Position numbers and translations under genes: made by a program
Part shown: positions 1 through 7,973 of the stretch, one piece after another
Numbering within the stretch: position 1 is the first letter of the stretch
How the letters are laid out: the number at the start of each line of letters is the position of its first letter
Source of the DNA: Dehalococcoidia bacterium
GTDB lineage: Bacteria; Chloroflexota; Dehalococcoidia; Bin125
NCBI GenBank assembly: GCA_022822855.1
Contig: JAJDYG010000021.1
Coordinates: 47,133-111,132, forward strand
Reading direction: 5' to 3'
DNA: 64,000 nt
The notes under the pieces: model-generated
What the model was told of the DNA's origin: nothing
Seen by the model: only the letters and a program-made list of their open reading frames with translations
Databases searched by the model: none

Positions 1-162
1 CGCGCGATGAAGGCGCTGATCGTTCGTGAGATGGACTTCCGCGATCACATCCCGCACGAGGATGTCGACGAACTCGTCGCCGCCGCCAGGAACTCCAACG
101 ACGCCAGAGAGGGCATCCGAGCCCTCTTCGAGCGCCGCCCCCCGGCATTCGCCGGCGAGTAG
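1..162 (+). CDS. Enoyl-CoA hydratase/isomerase family protein, C-terminal end (partial)
   Basis: Only the last 53 codons are in the window, read in frame from base 1 to the TAG at 160-162. The tail (SNDAREGIRALFERRPPAFAGE) has the acidic stretch and the EGxRAxxERRxPxFxG ending that closes crotonase-fold enoyl-CoA hydratases, which act in fatty-acid or related acyl-CoA breakdown. The catalytic glutamates lie upstream of the window, so the exact substrate class cannot be judged. It converges on the next gene with only 12 bases between stop codons. Confidence 0.75.
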   Translation, partial: RAMKALIVREMDFRDHIPHEDVDELVAAARNSNDAREGIRALFERRPPAFAGE

Positions 163-174
163 CCGAGCGACCCC

Positions 175-2067
175 CTAGCGGGAGATCGGCGCGTCGACCG
201 GGCGGCGGAAGGCAAAGCCACCGGACTCTCCGTTGAAGCCTCCTTCGACGACCTGCGCCGTAGGAGTCACCGTCTCGTTGACGGTCGGCAGGATCAGCCT
301 CGATGCCCGCTCGCCGCCGATGCTGATCGTCAGCGTCGCCTCGTCGCCCTGGGTCGGGACGACCAGGTTGTCGGCGTCGGCGGCTGCGACGGTCAGACGG
401 ATGCGCTGACCGGCCCGGACGATGGCCGAGACGGGATACATCTCGACCTGAACGTCCATCGCTTCGCCGGGGTTGACGGGGGCGAGGTCGGCCTTGCTCC
501 AGCTATGCCAGACCGGACCCTCGTGACCGCCCGGATCGTCGCCGGCTCGGCGATGGGCGAAGTTGAGGAAGCCCTCCGAGAGGTAGGCGGCAGACCCATC
601 CGCGGCGATCTGCTCCAGCGTCACGACGACCGCGCCGCGATCCGAAGAGGTCGAGAGCTCAAGCTGGACGGCCGGCCATCCGGTGATCTCAACGTCTTCC
701 GCCAACGGCTCGCTGCTGAAGCTCAGGCAGCCCTCGGCGCGGGCGTTGAGGTCGACCGTGTTGATGTAGAGATCCTGGCTGTAGTAGCTGTGCCGGCTCA
801 TCGGGCCCAGGCTCACCTTGTGGTCCACCTCGTACGTGATCTCTGCGCGGTCGGTGGGACGAGTGGCAGTCAATCCGCCATCGGCGCTCAGCCAATGTGT
901 GTGGTTCTGGGCCTCGGGCAGCGGTAGGCGCGGCGCCGACTTCCACTGCGTCGCGCCCGAAGGTTCGCTAGCGCCGTAGTGGACCTGGGGATCGTCCATC
1001 ACGCCGTTGTCGACGTCCTTGAGCCAGTAGTCGAACCAGCGCAGCAGCTCAGGGTCGCCGCCCTGTCCGTGATTCCAGGGACCGACAAGCAGCTTCTTGG
1101 GCACGTCCAGACGATTGAACGCGTCGATCAGGTATCCGGGAAAGGTCAGGTCCCACCAGCCGGTGACGAGGTAGGTTGGAACGCCGCTCGCGTTGATCAT
1201 GTCGGTGGAGTCGAACCAGCCGCTGGCGACCTCGCCCAGGCCGATGTCGGGTCGCGGCTTGCGACGCATCAGGCCGTCGTACGACGACATCCGCGTGACA
1301 TCGCGTGGATCCATCTCCGAGAACGCTTCGACCCAGCGATACCCGTCGGGCGAGTGCGAGTCCATTGCGTCTCGCTGCAGGGCGTCGCCATCGGGACCGT
1401 CAACGGGGGCGGATGGTTCGTGTTCGGAGAGTCCCTTGTGCAACTGCTCCCAGACGCGGGCGAAGCTGCTGATTGCCAGCCCGCCGTCGACATAACACTG
1501 CGGCAGCCCCGGGTACTGCGGAGCGATGCACTTGAGCCCCTCGGGCTGGTGCGCGGCCGTGAAGAACTGGATCATCCCCTCATAGGAAATGCCGACCATG
1601 CCGACGCGGCCGGTCGACCAGTCCTGTGCGCAGATCCAGTCGATCACCTCGGCAATGTCGTGGCCGGCCAACCACGAGTCGTTGTACAGCTCGCCGAACG
1701 AGGCGCCGGTGCCGCGCAGGTCGAGCGAAACGAAGCGATAGCCGTGATGGATCAGGTCGCGCGCAATGGGGCGCTCCTCGTACTGCGTGACGAGCTGTCC
1801 CGGCTCCATCGCGCGCAGCTCTTGCTGGTAGCGCGCAGCCGACGTCCCCTCGCCGGTGAGGACGAACGAGCGGCGGTACGGCGTCGCATGCAGCACGGCC
1901 GGCGACGCAGACTCGATCCGCCGACCGTCAAGCGTGGGATGCAGCACGTCGATGGCGATTCGGCAGCCGTCCTGCATCGTGAGGTACAGCGACTCTCGCT
2001 CATAACCGTCGGCGACCTGTTCCGTGAAACCGTCGTAGACGCCGAGTAGTGATCGTTTGCTGGACAT
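175..2067 (-). CDS. CocE/NonD-family serine hydrolase (X-Pro dipeptidyl-peptidase S15 type)
   Basis: A 630-residue alpha/beta hydrolase of the CocE/NonD group, which hydrolyses esters or acyl-proline peptides. The nucleophile elbow GISYEG places the catalytic serine near residue 161. It is preceded by the oxyanion-region DLRGTGASFG and followed by TGWWDLTFPG (acid region) and GPWNHGQ (histidine). The C-terminal half has the jelly-roll-type sequence expected of this family. Length is normal for CocE-like enzymes. The ATG at 2067 has a GGGAG Shine-Dalgarno and faces the first P450 across a 95-base divergent promoter region. No signal peptide is visible, so a cytoplasmic enzyme is likely. The natural substrate is unknown. 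Confidence 0.85.
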   Translation of the reverse strand: MSSKRSLLGVYDGFTEQVADGYERESLYLTMQDGCRIAIDVLHPTLDGRRIESASPAVLHATPYRRSFVLTGEGTSAARYQQELRAMEPGQLVTQYEERPIARDLIHHGYRFVSLDLRGTGASFGELYNDSWLAGHDIAEVIDWICAQDWSTGRVGMVGISYEGMIQFFTAAHQPEGLKCIAPQYPGLPQCYVDGGLAISSFARVWEQLHKGLSEHEPSAPVDGPDGDALQRDAMDSHSPDGYRWVEAFSEMDPRDVTRMSSYDGLMRRKPRPDIGLGEVASGWFDSTDMINASGVPTYLVTGWWDLTFPGYLIDAFNRLDVPKKLLVGPWNHGQGGDPELLRWFDYWLKDVDNGVMDDPQVHYGASEPSGATQWKSAPRLPLPEAQNHTHWLSADGGLTATRPTDRAEITYEVDHKVSLGPMSRHSYYSQDLYINTVDLNARAEGCLSFSSEPLAEDVEITGWPAVQLELSTSSDRGAVVVTLEQIAADGSAAYLSEGFLNFAHRRAGDDPGGHEGPVWHSWSKADLAPVNPGEAMDVQVEMYPVSAIVRAGQRIRLTVAAADADNLVVPTQGDEATLTISIGGERASRLILPTVNETVTPTAQVVEGGFNGESGGFAFRRPVDAPISR

Positions 2068-2162
2068 GACACTCCCAAACCGTGGCGCGTGCGCTGTGAA
2101 CCAGATTGATACGCTCGATGTGAGGATATCCGGGCCTGCCTGAGCGGACAGGGAGGAAGTCC

Positions 2163-3440
2163 ATGAGCACTAGGTATGCTTCTTCACCTCGGTCTCTGGA
2201 AGAGGTCGACATTACCTCGCCCGACGCATTCTCGGCCAATGGCTATCCGTATCCGCACTGGGCCTATCTGCGAGAGCACGCTCCCGTCTACTGGTATGAG
2301 CGACCGAACATTGCGCCGTTCTGGGCGATCACGAGGTACCACGACATTCAACGGATCTCGCGTGATCCGAAGACCTTCTCCAACAATGCGGACATCACCA
2401 TCCGCGCTGATCCGGAGGAGAGCAACACGGTCAGCTCGACGCAGACGCACCACCTGCTGCAGATGGACCCGCCCGAGCATGCGGAGTATCGCTCGCTGGT
2501 CAACCGCCGATTCACGCCCGGCGGCCTGCGCATTCTGGAGGATCGGATCGACGAGATATCGGCGGGCATCGTCGACCGGGTTGCGGCGGAGCTGGTTGAC
2601 GAGGTCTCGGGGCGCGGTCAGGCCGAGTTTGTGGCCGACGTGGCGGCCAGGCTTCCGCTGGCGGCGATCTGCGAGCTGCTGGGCGTTCCGCGACGAGACT
2701 GGGATGACATTCATCAGTGGACGAATGAGACGATTGGTGCCTCGGACCCGGAGTTTCAGCAGGGCCGCACCCGCCGCGAGACCGCTCGGGCGGGCACTCA
2801 GGCGCTGTTCATGTACTTCATGCAACTGGCCGAGCAGAAGCGGCGGGAGCCCGCCGACGACCTGATGACCACCCTCGTGCAGGCCGAGTTGCACGGCGAG
2901 CCGCTGAACGCCGTCGACCTGCTCTCCTACGCGTTCATCCTGATCCTCGGCGGCAACGAGACAACTCGGAACGCGACATCGGGCGGGCTGCTCGCCCTGA
3001 TTGAGCATCCGGAGCAGATGGAGCGGCTGCGCGCCGATCGAGCGTTGTTGGAGAGCGCGGTCGAGGAGATCCTGCGCTGGACCACGCCGATCGTCCACTT
3101 CGGCCGTTTGGTCACTGAGGACACCGAGATCGGCGGGCAGCCGATCGCGGCTGGCGAGATGGTGATGATGTGGTATCCGTCGGGCAATCGGGACGAAGAG
3201 GTGTTCGACCGGCCCGACCAGTTCGATGTCGGCCGGGATCCGAACGAGCACATTGCATTCGGCGGATTCGGAGAGCACTTCTGTCTCGGCGCCAACCTGG
3301 CCCGGCTGGAGCTGCGTTCGATCTTCCACCACGTGCTGGAGCGTCTCGACGACATTCAACTGGCCGGCGACGTGGAGCGCCTGCGGTCGGGGTTCGTGGG
3401 CGGGATCAAACACCTGCCGGTCTCGTTCACAGTGCGCTGA
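2163..3440 (+). CDS. Cytochrome P450, CYP125/CYP142-like (copy 1)
   Basis: A soluble bacterial P450 of 425 residues. The I-helix motif GGNETTRN lies near residue 263, the K-helix ExxR is EILR near 301, and the haem loop is FGGFGEHFCLG with the thiolate ligand at Cys374. The FGGxGxHxCxG form of the haem loop and GNETTRNA are typical of the actinobacterial CYP125/CYP142/CYP124 group, which hydroxylate sterol side chains or long-chain lipids. A similar lipid substrate here is inference. A strong AGGGAGGAAG ribosome binding site fixes the start. The gene is followed after 72 bases by a close paralogue. No ferredoxin gene is nearby, so the redox partner must be encoded elsewhere. Confidence 0.9.
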   Translation: MSTRYASSPRSLEEVDITSPDAFSANGYPYPHWAYLREHAPVYWYERPNIAPFWAITRYHDIQRISRDPKTFSNNADITIRADPEESNTVSSTQTHHLLQMDPPEHAEYRSLVNRRFTPGGLRILEDRIDEISAGIVDRVAAELVDEVSGRGQAEFVADVAARLPLAAICELLGVPRRDWDDIHQWTNETIGASDPEFQQGRTRRETARAGTQALFMYFMQLAEQKRREPADDLMTTLVQAELHGEPLNAVDLLSYAFILILGGNETTRNATSGGLLALIEHPEQMERLRADRALLESAVEEILRWTTPIVHFGRLVTEDTEIGGQPIAAGEMVMMWYPSGNRDEEVFDRPDQFDVGRDPNEHIAFGGFGEHFCLGANLARLELRSIFHHVLERLDDIQLAGDVERLRSGFVGGIKHLPVSFTVR

Positions 3441-3512
3441 GCGCGGTTGCCGCCCTCGCTTCGATACTCTGAGAACAGATAGCCGCGGTGTTGCCGGCGA
3501 CGGGAGCGGATC

Positions 3513-4784
3513 ATGACGACGATGACCAGCGGACTTGAGCAGATTGACCTGGTGACACCGGAGCTCTACTCGACGCGGGGCTATCCGTGGGACGAGTGGG
3601 CGTTGCTGCGACGCGAGGCGCCGGTCTACTGGTACGACCGGCCGGGGGTCACGCCGTTCTGGGCGATCACCAAGTACGACGACATTCAGCAGATATCCCG
3701 TGATCCTGAGACGTTTATCAGCAGCAAGCGACTGGTCATCCGCTCGGCCGGGTCAGGCGATGGCGGCGCGAACGATCCGTCGCTGACCGTGCCCAACCTG
3801 ATCAACATGGACCCGCCGGAGCACGGCAAGTATCGCAACGCGACCAGTCGTCGATTCTCGCCGCGGGGGATGCGCCTGCTGGAGGACCGGATCAACGAGA
3901 TCGCGGAGGAGGTGGTGGACGCCGCGGCAGCTCACCTCGTGGATCAACTGACCAGCCGCCGTCGGGCGGACTTCGTTCGGGATGTCGCGGCCAAGATGCC
4001 GATGGCGGCAATCTGCGAGCTGCTGGCGGTGGATCGGGAGTCGTGGGAGGACATCTTCGGTTACACGAACGAGTTCCTCGGCTCGGAGGATCCGGAGTAT
4101 CAGCAGGGCCGGACGCGTCGTGAGACCTGGCAATCGGGCATGCGCGGACTGCAGGGCTACTTCACCGCGCACATCGAGCGCAAGCGGCGCGAGCCCGACG
4201 ACAGCGTGATGACGACGCTGGTGCAGGCGGAGATCGACGGCGAGCCGATGCCCGATCATGAGATCCTGTCGTACGCGATCCTGCTGATCCTGGCCGGCAA
4301 CGAGACGACTCGGAACGCGACGTCGGGCGGGATGCAGGCGCTGATCGAGAATCCCGAGCAGTTTGAGCGGCTTCGCGATCAGCCGGTGCTGCTGGACAGC
4401 GCGGTCGAGGAGATGCTGCGCTGGACGTCGCCGGTCGTGCATTTCGCTCGGACGGTGACGCAGGACACGGAGATTCGGGGCGTGCCGATCCAGGCGGGCG
4501 AGACGCTGGCGATGTGGTATCCGTCTGCGAACCGCGACGAGGATCACTTTGGGGACCCCGATGTGTTCGACATTGCGCGGTCGCCCAACGAGCACCTGGC
4601 CTTCGGAGGCTTCGGCGAGCACTTCTGCCTAGGCGCGCACCTGGCACGGTTGGAGATGCGGTCGATCTTCAGGCACGTGATCGAGCGGTTGGATCACGTG
4701 GAGTTCGACGGCGACGTTGAGCGGTTGTCGTCGGGGTTGATCGGCGGGATCAAGCGGTTGCCGGTGTCGTACACGGTTCGCTAA
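3513..4784 (+). CDS. Cytochrome P450, CYP125/CYP142-like (copy 2)
   Basis: A 423-residue paralogue of the preceding P450, collinear with it through almost the whole length. It keeps GNETTRNATSGG in the I-helix, ExxR (EMLR) and the haem loop FGGFGEHFCLG with Cys372 as iron ligand. Near residues 72-90 it carries a short insertion (RSAGSGDGGANDPSLT region) where copy 1 differs, next to the B-C loop that shapes substrate access, so the two may differ in specificity (inference). The ATG follows a GGAG-type ribosome binding site, and a GATACT hexamer lies about 45 bases upstream. It ends against a B-family hairpin at 4804-4824 that separates it from the converging SDR gene. Confidence 0.9.
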   Translation: MTTMTSGLEQIDLVTPELYSTRGYPWDEWALLRREAPVYWYDRPGVTPFWAITKYDDIQQISRDPETFISSKRLVIRSAGSGDGGANDPSLTVPNLINMDPPEHGKYRNATSRRFSPRGMRLLEDRINEIAEEVVDAAAAHLVDQLTSRRRADFVRDVAAKMPMAAICELLAVDRESWEDIFGYTNEFLGSEDPEYQQGRTRRETWQSGMRGLQGYFTAHIERKRREPDDSVMTTLVQAEIDGEPMPDHEILSYAILLILAGNETTRNATSGGMQALIENPEQFERLRDQPVLLDSAVEEMLRWTSPVVHFARTVTQDTEIRGVPIQAGETLAMWYPSANRDEDHFGDPDVFDIARSPNEHLAFGGFGEHFCLGAHLARLEMRSIFRHVIERLDHVEFDGDVERLSSGLIGGIKRLPVSYTVR

Positions 4785-4796
4785 CCGGGCGCGGAC

Positions 4797-4830
4797 CGAG
4801 CGGGTCCCCGAATGAGTCGGGGACTGGGAT
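4797..4830 (+). repeat. Repeat B, copy 1 (possible bidirectional terminator)
   Basis: Perfect 8-bp stem GTCCCCGA (4804-4811) / TCGGGGAC (4817-4824) with loop ATGAG, framed by GAGCGG and TGGGA as in the other B copies. It sits between two converging genes, where it could stop transcription from both sides, but no T-tract follows. Confidence 0.75.
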
Positions 4831-4845
4831 GACCAACAGCGTCGT

Positions 4846-5607
4846 TTACAGCGTTGCGCCTCCGTCGACTGTGATGGTTTGGCCGGTGACGAAGACGTTT
4901 CTCTCGATCAGGGCGACGATGGCGTCGGCGCAGGTTTCCGGGGTGGCGACTCCGCGGAGCGGGGCGGTCTCGCCGAGGCGCTTGCGGCCGGCTTCGTAGG
5001 TGTCCTCTCCGAGGCCTCCCCGGAGCCAGCGGCCTTCGATGAAGCCGGGGGCGATGGTGTTGATGCGGATTTCGGGGCCGAGGACCCGGGCGAGGGATTT
5101 GGTGATGACGTTGACGCCGGCTTTGCTGGCGGCGTAGGGGATGCAGGAGCCTCCGCCGCCGGCTCCCGCGACGCTACTGACGTTGACGACTGCGCCTTCG
5201 CCTGCGGCGCGCATGTGCGGCGCGGCGGCTCGGGTGCAGTTGAAGACGCCCCTGAGGTTGGCGCCGATGATGTCGTCCCAGACGTCGTCGGTGACGGCTT
5301 CGAGGTCGTCGTGGGCGATGAAGTGGGTCATGCCGGCGTTGTTGACGAGGATCTCGAGGTGGCCGTATTCGTCGATGGCGGCCTGGATCAGTTTGCGGCA
5401 GTCGGCGTCGGAGCGGGTGTCGGCCTGGACGGCGATGGCGGAGCCTCCGGCGGCCTGGATTTCGTCGACGATCTGTTGGGCGGCGTCGGCGCCTCGGAAG
5501 TAGTTGACGACAACCGAGGCTCCGAGCGAGGCCAGGAGCTTTGCGGTGGCTGCTCCGACGCCTGACGAGGAGCCGGTGACGACCGCGACTTTGCCGTTGA
5601 TGTCCAT
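4846..5607 (-). CDS. Short-chain dehydrogenase/reductase (SDR)
   Basis: A 253-residue classical SDR of FabG type with one Rossmann domain. It shows the nucleotide-binding TGSSSGVG near residue 11, NNAG near residue 90, the catalytic serine in VNVSSVAG, and YAASK as the Tyr-x-x-x-Lys pair near residue 158. An acidic residue is not placed for NAD at the end of beta-2 (VVVNYFRG), which leans towards NADP but is not decisive. A GGAG site precedes the ATG. It lies downstream of the amidohydrolase gene on the same strand, separated by a strong hairpin and a C repeat. The substrate is unknown; oxidation or reduction of a hydroxyl in the local catabolic pathway is plausible. Confidence 0.85.
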   Translation of the reverse strand: MDINGKVAVVTGSSSGVGAATAKLLASLGASVVVNYFRGADAAQQIVDEIQAAGGSAIAVQADTRSDADCRKLIQAAIDEYGHLEILVNNAGMTHFIAHDDLEAVTDDVWDDIIGANLRGVFNCTRAAAPHMRAAGEGAVVNVSSVAGAGGGGSCIPYAASKAGVNVITKSLARVLGPEIRINTIAPGFIEGRWLRGGLGEDTYEAGRKRLGETAPLRGVATPETCADAIVALIERNVFVTGQTITVDGGATL

Positions 5608-5630
5608 GAGTGTGTCTCCGTTTACACATG

Positions 5631-5662
5631 CGAGAGGCCGCTCCAGCAGGAGCGGCCTCTCG
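5631..5662 (-). terminator. Perfect 14-bp hairpin between amidohydrolase and SDR genes
   Basis: Arms 5631-5644 and 5649-5662 are exactly complementary with a four-base AGCA loop. No U-tract follows on the minus strand, so it may act as a rho-independent-like stop, an RNA stability element or an attenuator ahead of the SDR gene. Confidence 0.5.
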
Positions 5663-5673
5663 AAGCTGGCAGG

Positions 5674-5719
5674 GAGCCCCCTCCGTCGCTTCGCGACACC
5701 TCCCCCAGAGGGGGAGGTC
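5674..5719 (+). repeat. Repeat C, copy 1
   Basis: CCCCCT arm, small hairpin GTCGCTTCGCGAC, then CTCCCCC/GGGGGAG with AGA loop. It lies in the gap between two minus-strand genes. Confidence 0.75.
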
Positions 5720-5728
5720 TGCGATCGG

Positions 5729-6925
5729 CTAGCCGCCGCCTGCTGCGGCGGCTGCGGCGAGGCCGGCGGGCATGACTTCGGGGATGTCGATGTTATAGAG
5801 CCTGGCCGAGTTCTCCCAGAGGATCTTTCGGCGGACTTCGTCGGACTGTCCCTCGAGGCCGTCTTCGATGGTTTCCTGCACGTTGCCGTAGAGGCAGGTG
5901 GGGTGGGGGAAATCGGTCTCGAAGAGGATGTTGTCGGCTCCGATGTCGTCGATCAGCTTGCGCGGGGCGACCTTCTCGAACCAGTAGCAGGCGTAGACCT
6001 GTCGGCGGAAGTAGTCGGAGGGCATCATCTCGAACTCGGGGCGGGCCTTGCGCACGTCGGCGGCGATGAAGTGGTAGTCGCAGCTTTCGAGGCAGAAGGG
6101 GACCCAGCCGATGCCGGATTCGACGGAGATGAACTTGAGATCGGGGAAGCGCGGGAGGACGCCGGAGAGCAGCAGGTCGGTCATCTGTAGGCCGTTGGCC
6201 ATGAAGAGGACCGTCGAGGTGCGAGCGTAGGTGACCTCGGGGCCGTCGACCGCGAGGCGCTCAGGGGTGAAGCCGTCGGTGAAGTCGCCGGAGCCGATGT
6301 GGAAGGAGATCGGCAATCCGGCGTCGGAGGCGATGTTCCAGAGCGGGTCCCAGTGGTGGTCGCCGAGGAAGGGCTGGCCGTGGGACTGAGGGTCGCCGGT
6401 GAAGAGGATGCCGCGCATGCCCCTAGGGGCGACGCGCTCGATCTCCTTGATGGAGGCATCAATGTCCCAGAAGGGGATCGAGATGTTGGCGACGAAGCGC
6501 TCGGGGGCGACGGAGATCCAGTCGATCTGGAAGTCGTTCCAGGCGCGGACGCACTCGAGCATCAGCTCGGGGTCCTTGAGCGAGAGGAAGCGCTGGGAGG
6601 CGAAGCCGGCGACGTTGGGGTAGAGGACCTGGGCGTAGACGCCGGTCTCGTCCATCAGCTTGAGCCGCTCGTGGACGTCGAACGATGCGGGGTGAGCCTC
6701 TTCGTAGGTGGGAGGCGAGCTGGGGAACTTGCCTTTCCAGCCGGCGAAGACACCGGAAGGCGCGGCCGCCACTTTCTCGTCACCGACGAACCAGGAGTTG
6801 ATTCCCTTGTCGTCCTGCTTGACGTGGAGCACCTTGTCGCCCCACTTGGAGGAGACGCGGGAGGTCCAGAGGTCGGCGGGTTCGGTGATGTGGGTGTCGG
6901 CGTCAATGAAGGTCTCGAACGCCAT
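5729..6925 (-). CDS. Amidohydrolase-2 family metal-dependent hydrolase
   Basis: A 398-residue TIM-barrel hydrolase of the amidohydrolase-2 (ACMSD-like) group. It begins FIDADTHITEP, with DxH in the place of the usual HxH metal ligands. It carries FHIGSG (barrel histidine), the ESGIGWVPF segment and the C-terminal ETDFPHP, the metal-binding aspartate motif of this group. Such proteins hydrolyse or decarboxylate aromatic and cyclic compounds. The exact substrate cannot be read from the sequence. The ATG has a GAAGGAG site seven bases upstream. The tail is alanine/glycine-rich and probably disordered. Confidence 0.85.
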   Translation of the reverse strand: MAFETFIDADTHITEPADLWTSRVSSKWGDKVLHVKQDDKGINSWFVGDEKVAAAPSGVFAGWKGKFPSSPPTYEEAHPASFDVHERLKLMDETGVYAQVLYPNVAGFASQRFLSLKDPELMLECVRAWNDFQIDWISVAPERFVANISIPFWDIDASIKEIERVAPRGMRGILFTGDPQSHGQPFLGDHHWDPLWNIASDAGLPISFHIGSGDFTDGFTPERLAVDGPEVTYARTSTVLFMANGLQMTDLLLSGVLPRFPDLKFISVESGIGWVPFCLESCDYHFIAADVRKARPEFEMMPSDYFRRQVYACYWFEKVAPRKLIDDIGADNILFETDFPHPTCLYGNVQETIEDGLEGQSDEVRRKILWENSARLYNIDIPEVMPAGLAAAAAAGGG

Positions 6926-7098
6926 AGGTGCTCCTTCAACTCAGGGGTCGGTGTTGATTGTGAACAGTGTAACGGGGCGACAGTGGGCCGTGGTCTTTGC
7001 TCCGGGCCGGATGTCGGTTTGCTCGCGGACACGGCGAAGTCTGGGGTTGGGGGACCCCAGAGAAAAAAAGAAAAGCGGGGAAAAGAGAAAGAGGTGGG

Positions 7099-7425
7099 TT
7101 ACAGGGGGTCGTCTTCTTCCTCGGGCGATTCCTCGTCTTGAGCGGAGCCCCCCTCTGTCACTCCGTGACATCTCCCCCCGCCGGAGGCGGGGGGAGAAAG
7201 GGAAGGCGAGGCGCGGTCGTAGAGGTCACGGAGCTGGTGTCGGGCGACATCGTAGGGGTCGGTGGCGAGGTACATCTCGTGATTGAGCCGCGCTCGCTCG
7301 GTGGGGGCGAACAGTTCTCGGATGATGGCGTTGAGGGCCTTGAGTCGGATGTAGCCGGGGTTGTGGTCGCCGGAGCGTCTCCAGAGTCGGTCGATCTTTG
7401 CTCGGAAGTGGTAGGGGTTGGGCAT
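7099..7425 (-). CDS. Small conserved protein of unknown function, multicopy family, copy 1
   Basis: A 108-residue protein with no recognised domain. The first 71 residues (from MPNPYHFRAKIDRLWRR to DVARHQLRDLYDR) differ from the copy at 34946-35296 at only four positions. The rest is odd: residues of the type SPPASGGGRC are encoded by a C-family repeat (7147-7200) read in frame, followed by an acidic tail DEESPEEEDDPL that both copies keep. An AAAGGAG ribosome binding site precedes the ATG, and about 70 bases upstream are conserved with the other copy. The protein is basic and tryptophan/arginine-rich, which would suit nucleic-acid binding, but this is a guess. Confidence 0.75.
   Translation of the reverse strand: MPNPYHFRAKIDRLWRRSGDHNPGYIRLKALNAIIRELFAPTERARLNHEMYLATDPYDVARHQLRDLYDRASPSLSPPASGGGRCHGVTEGGSAQDEESPEEEDDPL
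7147..7200 (+). repeat. Repeat C, copy 2, inside a coding region
   Basis: CCCCCCT arm, TGTCACTCCGTGACA hairpin, then TCTCCCCCCGCC/GGCGGGGGGAGA. It is read in frame by the small multicopy gene on the minus strand and contributes about 18 residues. Confidence 0.8.
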
Positions 7426-7447
7426 GGGGGTCTCCTTTGGAGATCAT

Positions 7448-7467
7448 GGTATCGGAATATGTGTTCT
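7448..7467 (-). promoter_or_regulatory. Conserved upstream motif of the multicopy gene (copy 1)
   Basis: Read on the minus strand as AGAACACATATTCCGATACC, just upstream of the AAAGGAG site. The other copy has AGAACACATATTTCGATACT at 34903-34922, and the HTH gene near the window end has a related block at 63395-63414. GATAC could be a -10 element; no -35 is convincing. Confidence 0.45.
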
Positions 7468-7533
7468 TTGCGGATTGTTCGGGGATGCTGAAGGGTCTCC
7501 GGGGTAGGTGGGTGGTCGGGCGATTCTTGGCGT

Positions 7534-7582
7534 GGGACCCCTTTAGTCGCTTCTCGACAGCTCCCCCTGCGAGGGGGAGCAA
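7534..7582 (+). repeat. Repeat C, copy 3
   Basis: ACCCCTTT arm, GTCGCTTCTCGAC hairpin, then GCTCCCCCT/AGGGGGAGC. It lies in the 548-base gap 7426-7973, in which I see only repeats and no gene. Confidence 0.7.
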
Positions 7583-7659
7583 CCTTCCGTTGGCGGCACG
7601 GAGGGGAGATGGCGTTGTTGGAGTGATGTCGAGGCCGAGCCTGGGTCGGGAATGGTGAG

Positions 7660-7770
7660 GTGAGGCGGAGGGTGTTGCTGTGGCGGCGGTGGGTGCTCTG
7701 GGCCCCGTGTCAAGCACGGGGCATCGGAGGAAGAAGGAGCGGGTCCCCGAATGAATCGGGGACTGGGAAT
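7660..7770 (+). repeat. Composite repeat A+B
   Basis: A left flank (GTGAGGCGGAGGGTGTTGC type) leads into the A hairpin, GCCCCGTG (7702-7709) / CACGGGGC (7715-7722) with loop TCAAG. The B hairpin follows at 7743-7763 inside GAGCGG...TGGGAA. The same order recurs at 62435-62555, 62620-62734 and 63465-63600, and inverted at 33159-33270. Confidence 0.8.
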
Positions 7771-7827
7771 GGGGAGGGGAGGTTGGTGGTGAGAGGTGAG
7801 CTTGGTGGTGTATGCGGGGTGTTGGGC

Positions 7828-7896
7828 GGCCCCCTCCGCCGTTTCGCGGCACCCCCGCATCAAGTGCGGGGCAGGCTCCCCCAGAGGGGGAGGAAA
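7828..7896 (+). repeat. Repeat C, copy 4, with nested hairpin
   Basis: Same frame as other C copies, but a second hairpin (CCCGCA/TGCGGG, loop TCAAG, followed by GCAGGC) is inserted between the first hairpin and the CTCCCCC/GGGGGAG pair. Confidence 0.8.
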
Positions 7897-7973
7897 GGGG
7901 AATACGTAGAGTTCTCCGAGGGTGGAGGTCTTGGCGGAGTGTTGAGCGGCGTCTCCCAGAAGGGGGGGGGTCG

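Noticed and set aside
7065..7090. Intrinsic terminator near the GGGGACCCCAG hairpin
   Set aside because: The hairpin is followed by an A-run on the plus strand, where no gene ends; on the minus strand the T-run lies before the hairpin.
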